Assembly: GCA_035546135.1 (NCBI GenBank)
Contig: DASZWY010000160.1
Span: 1 to 11,421 of the forward strand
Origin: JABDGR01 sp035546135
GTDB taxonomy: Bacteria; Verrucomicrobiota; Verrucomicrobiia; Opitutales; JABDGR01
DNA: 11,421 bases
Reading direction: 5' to 3'
Shown here in pieces: positions 1 through 7,902 of this stretch (position 1 is the first letter of the stretch; each line of letters starts with the position of its first letter). Made by a program: the position numbers and the translations under genes. Under the pieces are notes generated by a model. That model did no database searches. It worked only from the letters and a program-made list of their open reading frames with translations, and was not told the DNA's origin.

Positions 1-1
1 C

Positions 2-2407
2 CTGTTGAAAAAACTGATGGGCCGCAAGGATGTCACCCAGCTCCTCAATGCCTGTGACGCGGGCCGCGAGGGCGAATTGATTTTCACCTACCTTTACGAG
101 CTGGCCGGTTGCAAGAAACCATTCAAGCGCCTGTGGTGGTCCTCGATGACCAAGGAGGCCATCCGCGACGCCTTCACCCACCCGCGCAGCGCTGAAGAAA
201 TGGCCCGCCTGCAAGCGGCGGCGCGCTGCCGTTCGGAGTCGGATTGGCTCGTGGGCATCAACGGCACCCGCGCGCTGACCTCGCGCATGTACGGCCGGCG
301 CGGCGGCAATGTTGCCACCGTGGGCCGCGTGCAGACGCCGACACTCTCGATGGTGATGGACCGCGAGATGGAAATCCGCGGATTCAAGCCGCGCGACTAC
401 TGGCGCATCGCCGCGCGCTTCGGCATCGCCCTAGGCGAATACGAAGGCGTTTACCAGCGTCCCGACTTCAAGAAGGCCGACGACGAAGACCGCGCCGACC
501 GCGTGTGGGACAAGACCCTGGCGGAAAAAATTCACGCTGAAGCGGCCGCAATCAAGCAGGCTCTCGTCACCGAGGAAAAGAAACGCTCCACGCAAATCGC
601 GCCGCGCCTCTACGACCTCACCACCTTGCAGCGCGAGGCCAACAGCCGCTTCGGCCTGCCCGCCGGGCGCACGCTCAGCATCACCCAGGCGCTCTACGAA
701 CGGCACAAGGCGGTCACCTACCCACGCACGGATTCCCGCGCCCTGCCCGAAGACTACGCCTCGACGGTGCAGCGCGTGCTCCAGCGCCTCGACGGCGAAC
801 TCGCCCCACACGCGGCCAAGGTTATCGAGGCCCGCTGGGTCAACCCGGCCTACAAGCGCATCTTCAACAACGCCGAGATCTCCGACCACTTCGCCATCAT
901 CCCGACGGACGAGCCGCCGAGCAAGCTGACGTCCGACGAGGCGAAAATTTACGACATGATTGCGCGGCGCTTCATCGCGGCGTTCTACCCGCATGCGGAG
1001 TTCGACGTCACCACGCGCATCAGCACCGTGGCGGAGCATAATTTCAAGACCGAAGGCAAGGTGCTCGCGGTGCCCGGCTGGCTCGGCGTTTACGGCAAGG
1101 ATGCCGCCGCCGAGGCCACCCTGCCCGCGCTGACCGCGGCCGACCGAACCAAGCGTACCCACATCAAACTTCCGCCGGGCTATTCCGGCAAAGAACCGGG
1201 CGAATTTTACGACGCGGGGGTCGGGGAAGTGCAACTTCTCCAAGACACGACCAAGCCGCCCCCCCGCTATACGGAAGCCACGCTGCTCGCGGCGATGGAA
1301 GGCGCGGGCAAATTCGTCGAGGACGAAGACCTGGCCGACGCGATGAAGGAAAAAGGCCTGGGCACGCCCGCCACCCGCGCGTCCATCATCGAGCACCTTA
1401 TCGCGCTGCATTACATGGAACGCCAGCAGCGCGAACTCGTCCCCACCCCGAAGGCCGAGAACCTGATGGAATTTTTGAAGCTGCTGAAAATCGAGGAGCT
1501 GACCAGCCCCGACCTCACGGGCGAATGGGAATACCAGCTCCGCAAGCTTGAGGCCGGCAAGCTGACGCGCGAGAAGTTCATGGACGGCATCGCGAAGCTC
1601 ACCGAGAAGGTCGTGGACCGCGCCAAGAAATTCAACGACGAGGACGCGCCCGTCACGACAACGACCATCATCAGCCCGAGCGACGGCAAACCGCTGCTGG
1701 AAAACTGGCGCGCCTACCGCTCGCAGGACGAGAAATACACCATTTACAAAATCATCGGCCAGCGCCGCATCCAGCCCGGCGAAGTCGCGGAGCTTTTGGA
1801 GAAGAAAAAAATCGGCCCGATTGACGGGTTCCGCTCCAAGAAGGGCAAGCCGTTTTCCGCCATGCTGCGCATTGACGAGGAAAACAAGGTCAAGTTCCTC
1901 TTCGAGAACAGCCCGTTCGGCGAAAATAGCGACGGCCAACCCATCGACCTCAGCCAGTTCCCCATCGTTGGGAAATGCCCGGTCGATGGCGCCGATGTGC
2001 ACGAGACGCCCAGCGGCTACGTCTGCGCGAACTACGGCCGCGGCGAAGGCGCCAAGTGCACGTTCCGCCTGTCGCGCACCCTCCTTGGCGCAACAGTGAC
2101 GCGCGACCAATTTGAGAAATTGCTTCAGAACAAAAAGACCGATCTCATCAAGGGCTTCAAGTCGAAGCGCACCGGGCGGTTCTTTAAGGCCTTCTTGATT
2201 CTCAAGGACAAGGGGCAGATTGGCTTCGAGTTCCTGCCGCGCAAACCGAAGGGCGAAGGCAAAGGCGGCAAGGGCAAGAAATCCGGCAAGACTGCGGCCC
2301 CGATGCCAGACGGTGTCGAGGTGCCCGCCACCAGCGAAGCGCCCGTCCTCCCCCCGCCCGCCGGCAAAAAAGGCAACACCCCGCCGCCGGTGGTGCCGGT
2401 GGCGTAG
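2..2407 (+). CDS. topB: DNA topoisomerase III-like type IA topoisomerase (5' partial)
   Basis: Type IA topoisomerases cut one DNA strand through a tyrosine link and pass the other strand, relaxing negative supercoils or decatenating. The frame is open to the left edge, so the beginning of the TOPRIM domain lies outside. Counting the TTG codon at position 5 as residue 1, the TOPRIM motif DAGREGE is at 18-24; its DAG form, instead of DPD, is usual in topoisomerase III relatives. GRVQTPTL is at 107-114. The catalytic tyrosine is Y239 in TYPRTDSR. The C-terminus carries two copies of a topoisomerase C-terminal repeat (about 594-635 and 703-746, each with a GF-[RK]-SK core), with cysteines C658, C674 and C685 before the second copy. 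The last 54 residues are a low-complexity K/G/P-rich tail, probably disordered and DNA-binding. Type IA identity is certain; topB rather than a topA paralogue is likely but not proven. Confidence 0.93.
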   Translation: MLKKLMGRKDVTQLLNACDAGREGELIFTYLYELAGCKKPFKRLWWSSMTKEAIRDAFTHPRSAEEMARLQAAARCRSESDWLVGINGTRALTSRMYGRRGGNVATVGRVQTPTLSMVMDREMEIRGFKPRDYWRIAARFGIALGEYEGVYQRPDFKKADDEDRADRVWDKTLAEKIHAEAAAIKQALVTEEKKRSTQIAPRLYDLTTLQREANSRFGLPAGRTLSITQALYERHKAVTYPRTDSRALPEDYASTVQRVLQRLDGELAPHAAKVIEARWVNPAYKRIFNNAEISDHFAIIPTDEPPSKLTSDEAKIYDMIARRFIAAFYPHAEFDVTTRISTVAEHNFKTEGKVLAVPGWLGVYGKDAAAEATLPALTAADRTKRTHIKLPPGYSGKEPGEFYDAGVGEVQLLQDTTKPPPRYTEATLLAAMEGAGKFVEDEDLADAMKEKGLGTPATRASIIEHLIALHYMERQQRELVPTPKAENLMEFLKLLKIEELTSPDLTGEWEYQLRKLEAGKLTREKFMDGIAKLTEKVVDRAKKFNDEDAPVTTTTIISPSDGKPLLENWRAYRSQDEKYTIYKIIGQRRIQPGEVAELLEKKKIGPIDGFRSKKGKPFSAMLRIDEENKVKFLFENSPFGENSDGQPIDLSQFPIVGKCPVDGADVHETPSGYVCANYGRGEGAKCTFRLSRTLLGATVTRDQFEKLLQNKKTDLIKGFKSKRTGRFFKAFLILKDKGQIGFEFLPRKPKGEGKGGKGKKSGKTAAPMPDGVEVPATSEAPVLPPPAGKKGNTPPPVVPVA

Positions 2408-2430
2408 ACAAGACCAGCCTAATCTGGGGG
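2408..2430. other. Convergent intergenic gap
   Basis: Only 23 bp separate the stop codons of the topoisomerase and the oppositely oriented FecR lipoprotein gene. A weak CTAA/TTAG pairing spans the second stop codon, but there is no GC-rich stem with a T-run, so I do not call a terminator. Confidence 0.6.
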
Positions 2431-3396
2431 TTAGCAGGTGCCGGGGTCAAATTCCGACGTGCCAAGGTCGATGGAATCAAGCTGGACGGTATACGTAACC
2501 TCTTCTCCATCGACAGTCCGGATATCCAAAGGGCCGGTAACTGTTGGTGGTGGCATCGGACTTAGACTTTCATCAATTCTCGTTGCATGGATGGCATTGA
2601 CGAGTTGATTTACCTGTTGCTGAACCTCTGCATTTGTGAGTCGGGCACCCGTAATATTCACGCCTGTAATTTTTCCGGATGAATCGGTTGTTAATGTAAG
2701 CAAAACAGTGGCACCACCCCTAACGTTCACACTCGCTGGCGATATCCCCACGCCTGCGGGACTTGACGAAGTGCAGGCAGCCTGCACACCGGGAGCCGGC
2801 ATAAAATCGAAACTGCCAATAGGGCAGTTCAGAGCAATGCCCTTGATCTCGCCTGTAGGTGTGCGACTAACTGACAGAAAAAAAATGGTTCCATGAACAG
2901 CGACGGAGCCTGCCGGAGTCGCAATTTCAAATACGGAACCAGCCGCGATGTTCAGCGCCCTGACCTCGCCCGCAAGGAAACCATTCCGCAAGTCGAGCCG
3001 GGTGACCGATTTGCTCGGATCGCGCTGGAGGCGCAGGAAAGTGCCCTCATTGGCCTCGTTGAAAGGCTCTTGCTCAAGTTGGTCTATTGCCAACTCGGCA
3101 TATTCCTTGAGTTTGATTATTGCCCCATTGGAGAAGGCAAGGAGCACTCCGCTGTCTTTTCCCACCTTGACTGTCTCTCCTTCGGTAAAAGAAGTTCCCC
3201 TGGCAAGCGGCTGGCAATGGCCGTCACGGTCCACCAAATCAACTTTGCCGACAATGAGCAACGCGCACACCGAGCCAAGATGCGGATTGGCGGATGGTCT
3301 TGCCGCCAATGGCGTCGAATCGGACTGACCTGAAGACCTGCAACCAGCAGTGACAAACAGGCAACCGAAGCCAACGAGCAGCCAAGCTAGCTTCAT
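2431..3396 (-). CDS. FecR-domain lipoprotein
   Basis: Predicted 321-residue exported lipoprotein. The ATG at 3396 begins a lipoprotein-type signal peptide (MKLAWLL, hydrophobic core, VTAGC), so C19 would be the lipidated cysteine. The frame stays open upstream to 4464, but that part is antisense to the aldolase gene and is not coding. A FecR-like domain covers about residues 65-175: an early GTSFTEGETVKVG stretch, a middle GV-LAFSNGAIIKL strand pair, then SVFEIATPAGSVAVHGT, where family members usually have VRGT. The C-terminal 140 residues have no recognisable domain, and the protein ends in cysteine. There is no Shine-Dalgarno site; TTTCTCC directly precedes the ATG. No FecI-type sigma factor or TonB receptor is near, so a FecR signalling role is not supported. 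Base composition is unusual: two 60-base lines have 28 and 27 G+C, against 43 of 60 in the aldolase gene, suggesting acquisition or relaxed selection. Confidence 0.75.
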   Translation of the reverse strand: MKLAWLLVGFGCLFVTAGCRSSGQSDSTPLAARPSANPHLGSVCALLIVGKVDLVDRDGHCQPLARGTSFTEGETVKVGKDSGVLLAFSNGAIIKLKEYAELAIDQLEQEPFNEANEGTFLRLQRDPSKSVTRLDLRNGFLAGEVRALNIAAGSVFEIATPAGSVAVHGTIFFLSVSRTPTGEIKGIALNCPIGSFDFMPAPGVQAACTSSSPAGVGISPASVNVRGGATVLLTLTTDSSGKITGVNITGARLTNAEVQQQVNQLVNAIHATRIDESLSPMPPPTVTGPLDIRTVDGEEVTYTVQLDSIDLGTSEFDPGTC

Positions 3397-3531
3397 GGAG
3401 AAATAATGAAATAAAACTGTCTGCAATACAACCGGAAACGATGAAAATAGACGCCGACCAAATCTGGCCCGGGGCTTGCTGGCGAAAGGGATTGCACACC
3501 CGCCGTTTCTTCCTTTAAGCATTATCTTCTT
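3397..3531. promoter_or_regulatory. Divergent promoter region, FecR lipoprotein / aldolase
   Basis: These 135 bp separate the divergent starts of the lipoprotein and aldolase genes, so both promoters should lie here or in the adjoining codons. Both ends are AT-rich (around 3400-3430 and 3505-3531) and the middle is GC-rich. I found no convincing paired -35/-10 boxes in either direction and no operator-like palindrome. Confidence 0.4.
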
Positions 3532-4605
3532 ATGCCCGCTTCCATCGACGACATCACCAAGAGCCTCGGCGACAAGGCCGATTACCTGCTCAATCACAAG
3601 TCCAAGACCATCGCCAAAGAGCGTCTGCACCTGCCCGGGCCGGACTGGGTGGACCGCATCTTCGCCCCGACCAATCGCAACAACCGCGTCCTGAACAACC
3701 TGGACTGGATGCTCAATACGGGCCGCCTCGCGGGCACCGGCTACCTCTCCATCCTGCCGGTGGACCAGGGCATCGAGCACTCCGCGGGCGCGAGCTTCGC
3801 CAAGAACCCGGACTATTTCGACAGCGAGAACATCGTGAAGCTCGCCATCGAGGGCGGCTGCAACGCCGTCGCCTCGACCTTCGGCGTGCTGGCCTCGGTC
3901 GCGCGCAAATATTCCCACCGCATTCCCTTCCTCGTCAAAATCAACCACAACCAGCTCCTCACCTTCCCGAACGTCCACGACGAGACGATGTATGGCACGG
4001 TCAAGGAAGCCTACGAGATGGGCGCGGCCGCCGTCGGCGCGACGATTTATTTCGGCTCGCCCGAGTCGAACCGCCAGCTCATTGAGGTCGCCAACGCGTT
4101 TGCCGAGGCGCACGCCTACGGCATGGTCACCGTGCTGTGGTGCTACCTGCGCAATCCCGCGTTCAAGAAGGACAAGGACTACCATGTTTCGGCCGACCTC
4201 ACCGGCCAGGCCAACCATTTGGGCGTCACCATCCAGGCCGATATCATCAAGCAGAAGCTGCCCGAGAACAACGGCGGCTACACCGCCCTGCAAATGGGCG
4301 ACTCCAGCTACGGCAAAATTGACAAGCGCGTCTACACCGAGCTGACCAGCGACCACCCGATTGACCTGTGCCGCTACCAGATTGCGAATTGCTACATGGG
4401 CCGCGCGGGCCTCATCAATTCCGGCGGCGCCTCGGGCGCGAACGACTTTGCCGAAGCCGTCCACACCGCCGTCATCAACAAGCGCGCGGGCGGCATGGGC
4501 CTCATCTCCGGCCGCAAGGCGTTCCAGCGCCCGATGGCCGAGGGCATCAAACTGCTCAACTCCGTCCAGGACGTCTACCTCTGCAAGGAAGTGACCGTCG
4601 CGTGA
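3532..4605 (+). CDS. fbaB: Class I fructose-bisphosphate aldolase (FbaB/DhnA type)
   Basis: Cytosolic 357-residue enzyme that reversibly cleaves fructose 1,6-bisphosphate to dihydroxyacetone phosphate and glyceraldehyde 3-phosphate in glycolysis and gluconeogenesis. The N-terminal part closely follows bacterial FbaB: DYLLNH at 17-22, LHLPGPDWVDR at 32-42, and LPVDQGIEHS at 75-84, the bacterial form of the archaeal-type aldolase signature. FGVLASVARKYSHRIPFLVK is at 117-136. The likely Schiff-base lysine is K240 in QADIIK, equivalent to the lysine of the archaeal GADIVK motif; phosphate-binding loops are LINSGGASG (294-302) and GLISGRKAF (323-331). The ATG at 3532 matches the family start; TCTTCTT precedes it instead of a Shine-Dalgarno site. 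The stop codon overlaps the next gene's GTG, so the two genes form an operon. Identification is firm; the symbol follows the E. coli name. Confidence 0.95.
   Translation: MPASIDDITKSLGDKADYLLNHKSKTIAKERLHLPGPDWVDRIFAPTNRNNRVLNNLDWMLNTGRLAGTGYLSILPVDQGIEHSAGASFAKNPDYFDSENIVKLAIEGGCNAVASTFGVLASVARKYSHRIPFLVKINHNQLLTFPNVHDETMYGTVKEAYEMGAAAVGATIYFGSPESNRQLIEVANAFAEAHAYGMVTVLWCYLRNPAFKKDKDYHVSADLTGQANHLGVTIQADIIKQKLPENNGGYTALQMGDSSYGKIDKRVYTELTSDHPIDLCRYQIANCYMGRAGLINSGGASGANDFAEAVHTAVINKRAGGMGLISGRKAFQRPMAEGIKLLNSVQDVYLCKEVTVA
4585..4605 (+). promoter_or_regulatory. Coupled ribosome binding site and GTGA overlap
   Basis: AAGGAAG at 4585-4591 lies ten bases before the GTG at 4602, and the aldolase TGA (4603-4605) overlaps that GTG. 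This purine-rich site inside the aldolase gene, together with the 3-base overlap, selects GTG as the phosphatase start and implies translational coupling. Confidence 0.7.
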
Positions 4606-5198
4606 GGGAGTTGCCCTTTCCGCCGCCCGGGGATTTCGCGGGCTACATCTTCGACCTCGATGGCACGGTGGCGGCCTCGATGCAGTTGCACTACCGCGCC
4701 TGGAAAAAGGCGCTGGCCGACCACGGCGCGCGCATCGACTTCAACTGGGAGCTGTTCATTTCCTGCGCCGGCATGGGCACCGAACAATTCATCGCGCGGC
4801 TCAACACCCACCACGGCGAGCGGCTTGACCCCGCCCAAGTTGCGCGCACCCAGGACGGCGTTCTCCAGCAAATCCACCACACGGTCGAAGCCGTGCCCGA
4901 AGTGCTAGCCTACGCCAAGAAACTCGCCACCGAGGCCAAGCCCCTCGCCATCGCCTCCGGCGGCACGCGCGCCGCGGTCGGGCGCACGCTTAATTACATC
5001 AAGGCCGCCCACCTCTTCAAAGCCGTCGTGACCATTGACGACGTGCGACGCGGCAAACCCGCGCCGGACACCTTTCTCGAAGCCGCGCGGCAATTGGGCG
5101 TCGAGCCGGCCAAGTGCGTGGTGCTCGGCGACAGCGTGCTCGACGTCGAAGGCGCCAAGGCCGCCGGCATGGACTGGGTGAAGCTGGAGCCGAAATAG
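4602..5198 (+). CDS. HAD-superfamily phosphatase, YqaB/beta-phosphoglucomutase-like
   Basis: Predicted 198-residue cytosolic HAD subfamily IA sugar-phosphate phosphatase. All four HAD motifs are intact: DLDGT with nucleophile D18 and acid/base D20, S119 in IASGG, K152 in GKPAPD, and D177/D181 in GDSVLD. The cap segment after motif I (LHYRAWKKAL, 29-38) has the H-x-x-AW pattern of beta-phosphoglucomutase-like proteins. Overall layout and length resemble E. coli YqaB, which dephosphorylates fructose 1-phosphate and similar small sugar phosphates. The frame is open upstream, but that part lies inside the aldolase gene; the GTG at 4602, with its Shine-Dalgarno site and coupling, is the best start. 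Being in one operon with a class I aldolase suggests a sugar-phosphate substrate of the fructose branch. That is inference; beta-phosphoglucomutase activity or general housekeeping dephosphorylation are alternatives. Confidence 0.88.
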   Translation: MRELPFPPPGDFAGYIFDLDGTVAASMQLHYRAWKKALADHGARIDFNWELFISCAGMGTEQFIARLNTHHGERLDPAQVARTQDGVLQQIHHTVEAVPEVLAYAKKLATEAKPLAIASGGTRAAVGRTLNYIKAAHLFKAVVTIDDVRRGKPAPDTFLEAARQLGVEPAKCVVLGDSVLDVEGAKAAGMDWVKLEPK

Positions 5199-5261
5199 CC
5201 GCCCGGATAAAAAGTTGTCTCGGCAAAAGATTCTGTTTTGAGTGGGTCACCCCCACCCCTC
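5199..5261 (+). promoter_or_regulatory. Leader of the esterase gene with small hairpin
   Basis: Sixty-three bases between the phosphatase stop and the esterase ATG. The last part can form a short hairpin: GTGGG at 5242-5246 pairs with CCCAC at 5252-5256 around a 5-base loop, ending five bases before the ATG. It could mask the start, but it is small and may be chance. AT-rich sequence around 5205-5240 could hold a promoter; I see no clear boxes. Confidence 0.3.
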
Positions 5262-6830
5262 ATGAAAACATTTACCCTGAATCGCTTGATTTGGAAATTT
5301 ACGGCGGCAGCAATGCTGCTAAGCAGCGTTTCGCTGCATGCCGCCGTCGCGCTCGCCACGCCGTTCACCGACCACATGGTGCTGCAGCGCGAGATGAAAG
5401 TGCCAGTCTGGGGCACGGCGGACGCGGGTGAAACGGTGACCGTGGAATTCGCCGGACAAACGAAAACCGCCACCGCCGCCGCCGATGGCCAATGGCGCGT
5501 GGACCTCGACCCGCTCGCCACCTCGGCGGAAAGCCGCACGTTCACCGTCACCGGCTCGAAGACCGCCCAGCCGCTGAAGCTCGACGACGTGCTGGTGGGC
5601 GAAGTCTGGCTGGCGTCCGGTCAGTCGAACATGGTGTTCCCCGTGGCCGCAAGCGGACCCTACGGTGGCTTGATTAATTATGAGGGCGAAATGGCCACGG
5701 CCAACTACCCGCAAATCCGCATGTTCACGGGCAGCGACACCAAGGCCTATGAACCGCAGACCACCGTCCGCAACACCGGCTGGGTCGTGTGCAGCCCGGA
5801 CACCGTGGGCGCGTTTTCCGCGATTGGCTACCTCTTTGCGCGTGATTTGTACCAGCAAATCAAGGTGCCGGTCGGCATCCTGACGCTCGCCAGCGGCGCG
5901 AGTTGCGCCGAGGCGTGGATTTCCCGCGAAGCGTTGCTGGCCGATCCCCAGACCAAGCCGATGCTCGAAGCCTTTGACGCGGGCTATAAGCTTTATCATT
6001 CCGGCGCCGAGGGCCAGGCCGCCGAGGCGCTCACCCGCCCGACACCGATCAACAAGCCGCGCGTGGCCCGTCCGCCCGCGCCGGAGCGCGACCAGCATAT
6101 GCCCACCGTGTTGTATAATGCGATGATCAATCCCGTGGTGCCCTACGCCATTCGCGGCGTCATCTGGTATCAGGGCGAATCCATCGTCGGCGGCACGCCG
6201 GGGCTGAATCTGTACGGTCACGTCCTCCAGGATTTAATCACTGACTGGCGCGCCAAATGGGGCGAGGGCAATATGCCCTTCTACATGGTGCAGCTGCCCG
6301 GCCAGAAAAACATCAGCAACAACCCGCGCATCCGCGAGGAGCAGCAAGCCATCCTCGCGCTCCCGAACACCGGGCTCGCGGTGACGATTGACACCGGCGA
6401 GCCGAGCAACGTGCATCCGCGCAACAAGCAGCCGACCGGGTACCGCCTTTCGCTCATCGCCCTCGCCAACGCCTATGGGCAGAAAATCGAGTTCTCCGGC
6501 CCGCAGTATCAGAGCATGGACGTCAAGGACGGCCAGGCCGTGCTGCACTTCACCCACCTCGGCGGCGGACTCGTCGCCAAGGGCGGCGCGCTCAAGGGCT
6601 TTCAAATCGCCGGGGATGACAAAAAATTCGTGGATGCCGACGCGAAAATCGCCGGTGACACCATCGTCATCAGCAGCCCGGAGGTGAAAACCCCCGCGGC
6701 GGTGCGCTACGGCTGGGACAATTATCCCGAAGGGATGGGCTGCAATCTCTACAGCAAATATGACCTGCCCGCCGGCCCCTTCCGCACGGACCAGTGGGAT
6801 TATCCGATTGCGGGAATCGTGGAGAATTGA
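5262..6830 (+). CDS. Exported sialate O-acetylesterase-like SGNH hydrolase
   Basis: Predicted 522-residue enzyme of the sialate O-acetylesterase family, which removes acetyl esters from sialic acids or, in many bacteria, from plant polysaccharides. A signal peptide (basic MKTFTLNRLIWK, then a hydrophobic stretch to about SLHA at 24-27) sends it to the periplasm or outside. A beta-rich segment (about 30-110, including DHMVLQRE and VPVWGTA) precedes the catalytic domain, as is typical. The nucleophile is S122 in LASGQSNM; the oxyanion block is VIWYQGES (E306), and the catalytic histidine is probably H385 in NVHPRNK. The C-terminal 130 residues form another beta-rich part. The ATG at 5262 is preferred to an in-frame TTG at 5238 because it starts the signal peptide directly. 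No Shine-Dalgarno site is present; CCCCTC precedes the ATG. The natural substrate cannot be read from the sequence; xylan or pectin acetyl esters are as plausible as sialic acid. Confidence 0.88.
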   Translation: MKTFTLNRLIWKFTAAAMLLSSVSLHAAVALATPFTDHMVLQREMKVPVWGTADAGETVTVEFAGQTKTATAAADGQWRVDLDPLATSAESRTFTVTGSKTAQPLKLDDVLVGEVWLASGQSNMVFPVAASGPYGGLINYEGEMATANYPQIRMFTGSDTKAYEPQTTVRNTGWVVCSPDTVGAFSAIGYLFARDLYQQIKVPVGILTLASGASCAEAWISREALLADPQTKPMLEAFDAGYKLYHSGAEGQAAEALTRPTPINKPRVARPPAPERDQHMPTVLYNAMINPVVPYAIRGVIWYQGESIVGGTPGLNLYGHVLQDLITDWRAKWGEGNMPFYMVQLPGQKNISNNPRIREEQQAILALPNTGLAVTIDTGEPSNVHPRNKQPTGYRLSLIALANAYGQKIEFSGPQYQSMDVKDGQAVLHFTHLGGGLVAKGGALKGFQIAGDDKKFVDADAKIAGDTIVISSPEVKTPAAVRYGWDNYPEGMGCNLYSKYDLPAGPFRTDQWDYPIAGIVEN

Positions 6831-6897
6831 CCGGAGATCGCACGGAATAATCCGGCTTGAATAATTTTCACCGTTGCCAGTTTGGCGGCATCGAGAC

Positions 6898-7902
6898 ATG
6901 GGTTTCCCTGGAATGCTCGATTCCGCTTCAAGAGAAACGCCGGTCGTCCCGGGAATCGAAGCGTCCTCCTTTCCCCTCGACGAGCGCGCCTACCTGAACT
7001 CGCTCCGCCATTTGGGCGAGCCTTGCTGGCTGCCGCGGGCGCAACTGTGGGTATTGCGGCGGCCGATTGGCCATTCCGGGTGGACCGATTTGCTGGCGAG
7101 CGTTCCTTATTCGCGGCGGTTGGCGGAAGTTGATCCCACCGCGCTGCGGGAAGACGTGCAGGAAAGTGATGCTGTGGCCTTGGTCGGAACGCTGCGTCCC
7201 GGAACTCCCGGTCCGGCCGGCGAATCATGGGCCGCCGCGGGGTTTTCCGCCACTGCCGCCAAAGCTCATTTTGTTTACGACGGCACACGGCCGCTTGCAG
7301 AATTCAGCCCGCGCACGCGGCAGCACCTGCGGGCGGGGCAACGAAAATGGCAATTGCGCTGGGAGCCGCTCGCCGCCTGCCAGCGGGAAATGGCGGAGGC
7401 ATTCGGCGAGCTGCAATCGCACAAAAAAATGATCACCCTTTCACGGCATCCCGCGGAGCACTTTTCCACCCTTGCCGAAATCCCCGGCCTGGCGTGTGTC
7501 TCGGCGTATGATAAAGACGGCTGGGGGGCCGGGCTGGTGGTGGCTTCCGGTGGCGGCGAGCATCATGCTCTGGCACTGGCCGGCCGGCCCCGTGCCTACC
7601 GGCACGACGCTTTTTATGCCGTGCTGGCTTACGCCACCGTCCGCTGTGCGGAAACTGGCACGAAGTTGTTTCTGGGCGGCGCGCCCGCGGGCCGGGAGGG
7701 CCAGGGGGTGGGCCAATTCAAGCAGCGCTTTGCCAACGACCGTGCGGAGTCCTGGCTGGTCCATGCCATCGCCTGTCCGCGCCGCTGTGAGGAATTAATT
7801 CAGCGCCATGGCCGGCGCGCCTGGCAGCCGCCGTATCGCGGGCCATTTGAAGAGGAGGTTTTTCCCGATGCTCACCTTGCGACAAGGCACGGCGCCGCCT
7901 GA
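6898..7902 (+). CDS. FemAB/GNAT-like acyltransferase
   Basis: Predicted 334-residue cytosolic protein with features of the BioF2/FemAB-like acetyltransferase group. SPRTRQHLRAGQRKW (137-151) resembles the conserved basic S-x-x-x-R stretch that opens the second GNAT-like domain of these proteins. Strands around GAGLVVAS (210-217) and HHALALAGR (222-230) follow, and the closing FLGGAPAGREGQGVGQFKQRF (258-278) ends in the characteristic F-K-x-x-F. FemAB-like proteins transfer aminoacyl or acyl groups in cell wall or exopolysaccharide synthesis. The N-terminal 120 residues are divergent. Start: the ATG at 6898 is chosen; an in-frame ATG at 6913 and a TTG at 6874 are possible, and none has a good Shine-Dalgarno site. 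The gene overlaps the following glycosyltransferase by 35 bases, which makes a joint role in a surface glycan likely. Substrate unknown; the family call rests on motif resemblance. Confidence 0.62.
   Translation: MGFPGMLDSASRETPVVPGIEASSFPLDERAYLNSLRHLGEPCWLPRAQLWVLRRPIGHSGWTDLLASVPYSRRLAEVDPTALREDVQESDAVALVGTLRPGTPGPAGESWAAAGFSATAAKAHFVYDGTRPLAEFSPRTRQHLRAGQRKWQLRWEPLAACQREMAEAFGELQSHKKMITLSRHPAEHFSTLAEIPGLACVSAYDKDGWGAGLVVASGGGEHHALALAGRPRAYRHDAFYAVLAYATVRCAETGTKLFLGGAPAGREGQGVGQFKQRFANDRAESWLVHAIACPRRCEELIQRHGRRAWQPPYRGPFEEEVFPDAHLATRHGAA
7851..7870 (+). promoter_or_regulatory. Strong Shine-Dalgarno site inside the acyltransferase gene
   Basis: AGAGGAGG at 7851-7858 is nine bases before the ATG at 7868. 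It is the best ribosome binding site in the window and settles the glycosyltransferase start over an in-frame ATG at 7808. Confidence 0.8.

Noticed and set aside
431..2110. Minus-strand 559-codon open frame
   Set aside because: It lies entirely antisense to the topoisomerase gene, has no recognisable domain, and has the biased composition expected of a shadow frame.
3397..4464. Upstream extension of the minus-strand lipoprotein frame
   Set aside because: It is antisense to the well-conserved aldolase gene; high GC at third codon positions keeps the frame free of stops. The signal peptide places the start at 3396.
5238..5261. TTG start for the esterase gene
   Set aside because: It would add eight proline-rich residues before a normal signal peptide; the ATG at 5262 fits better.
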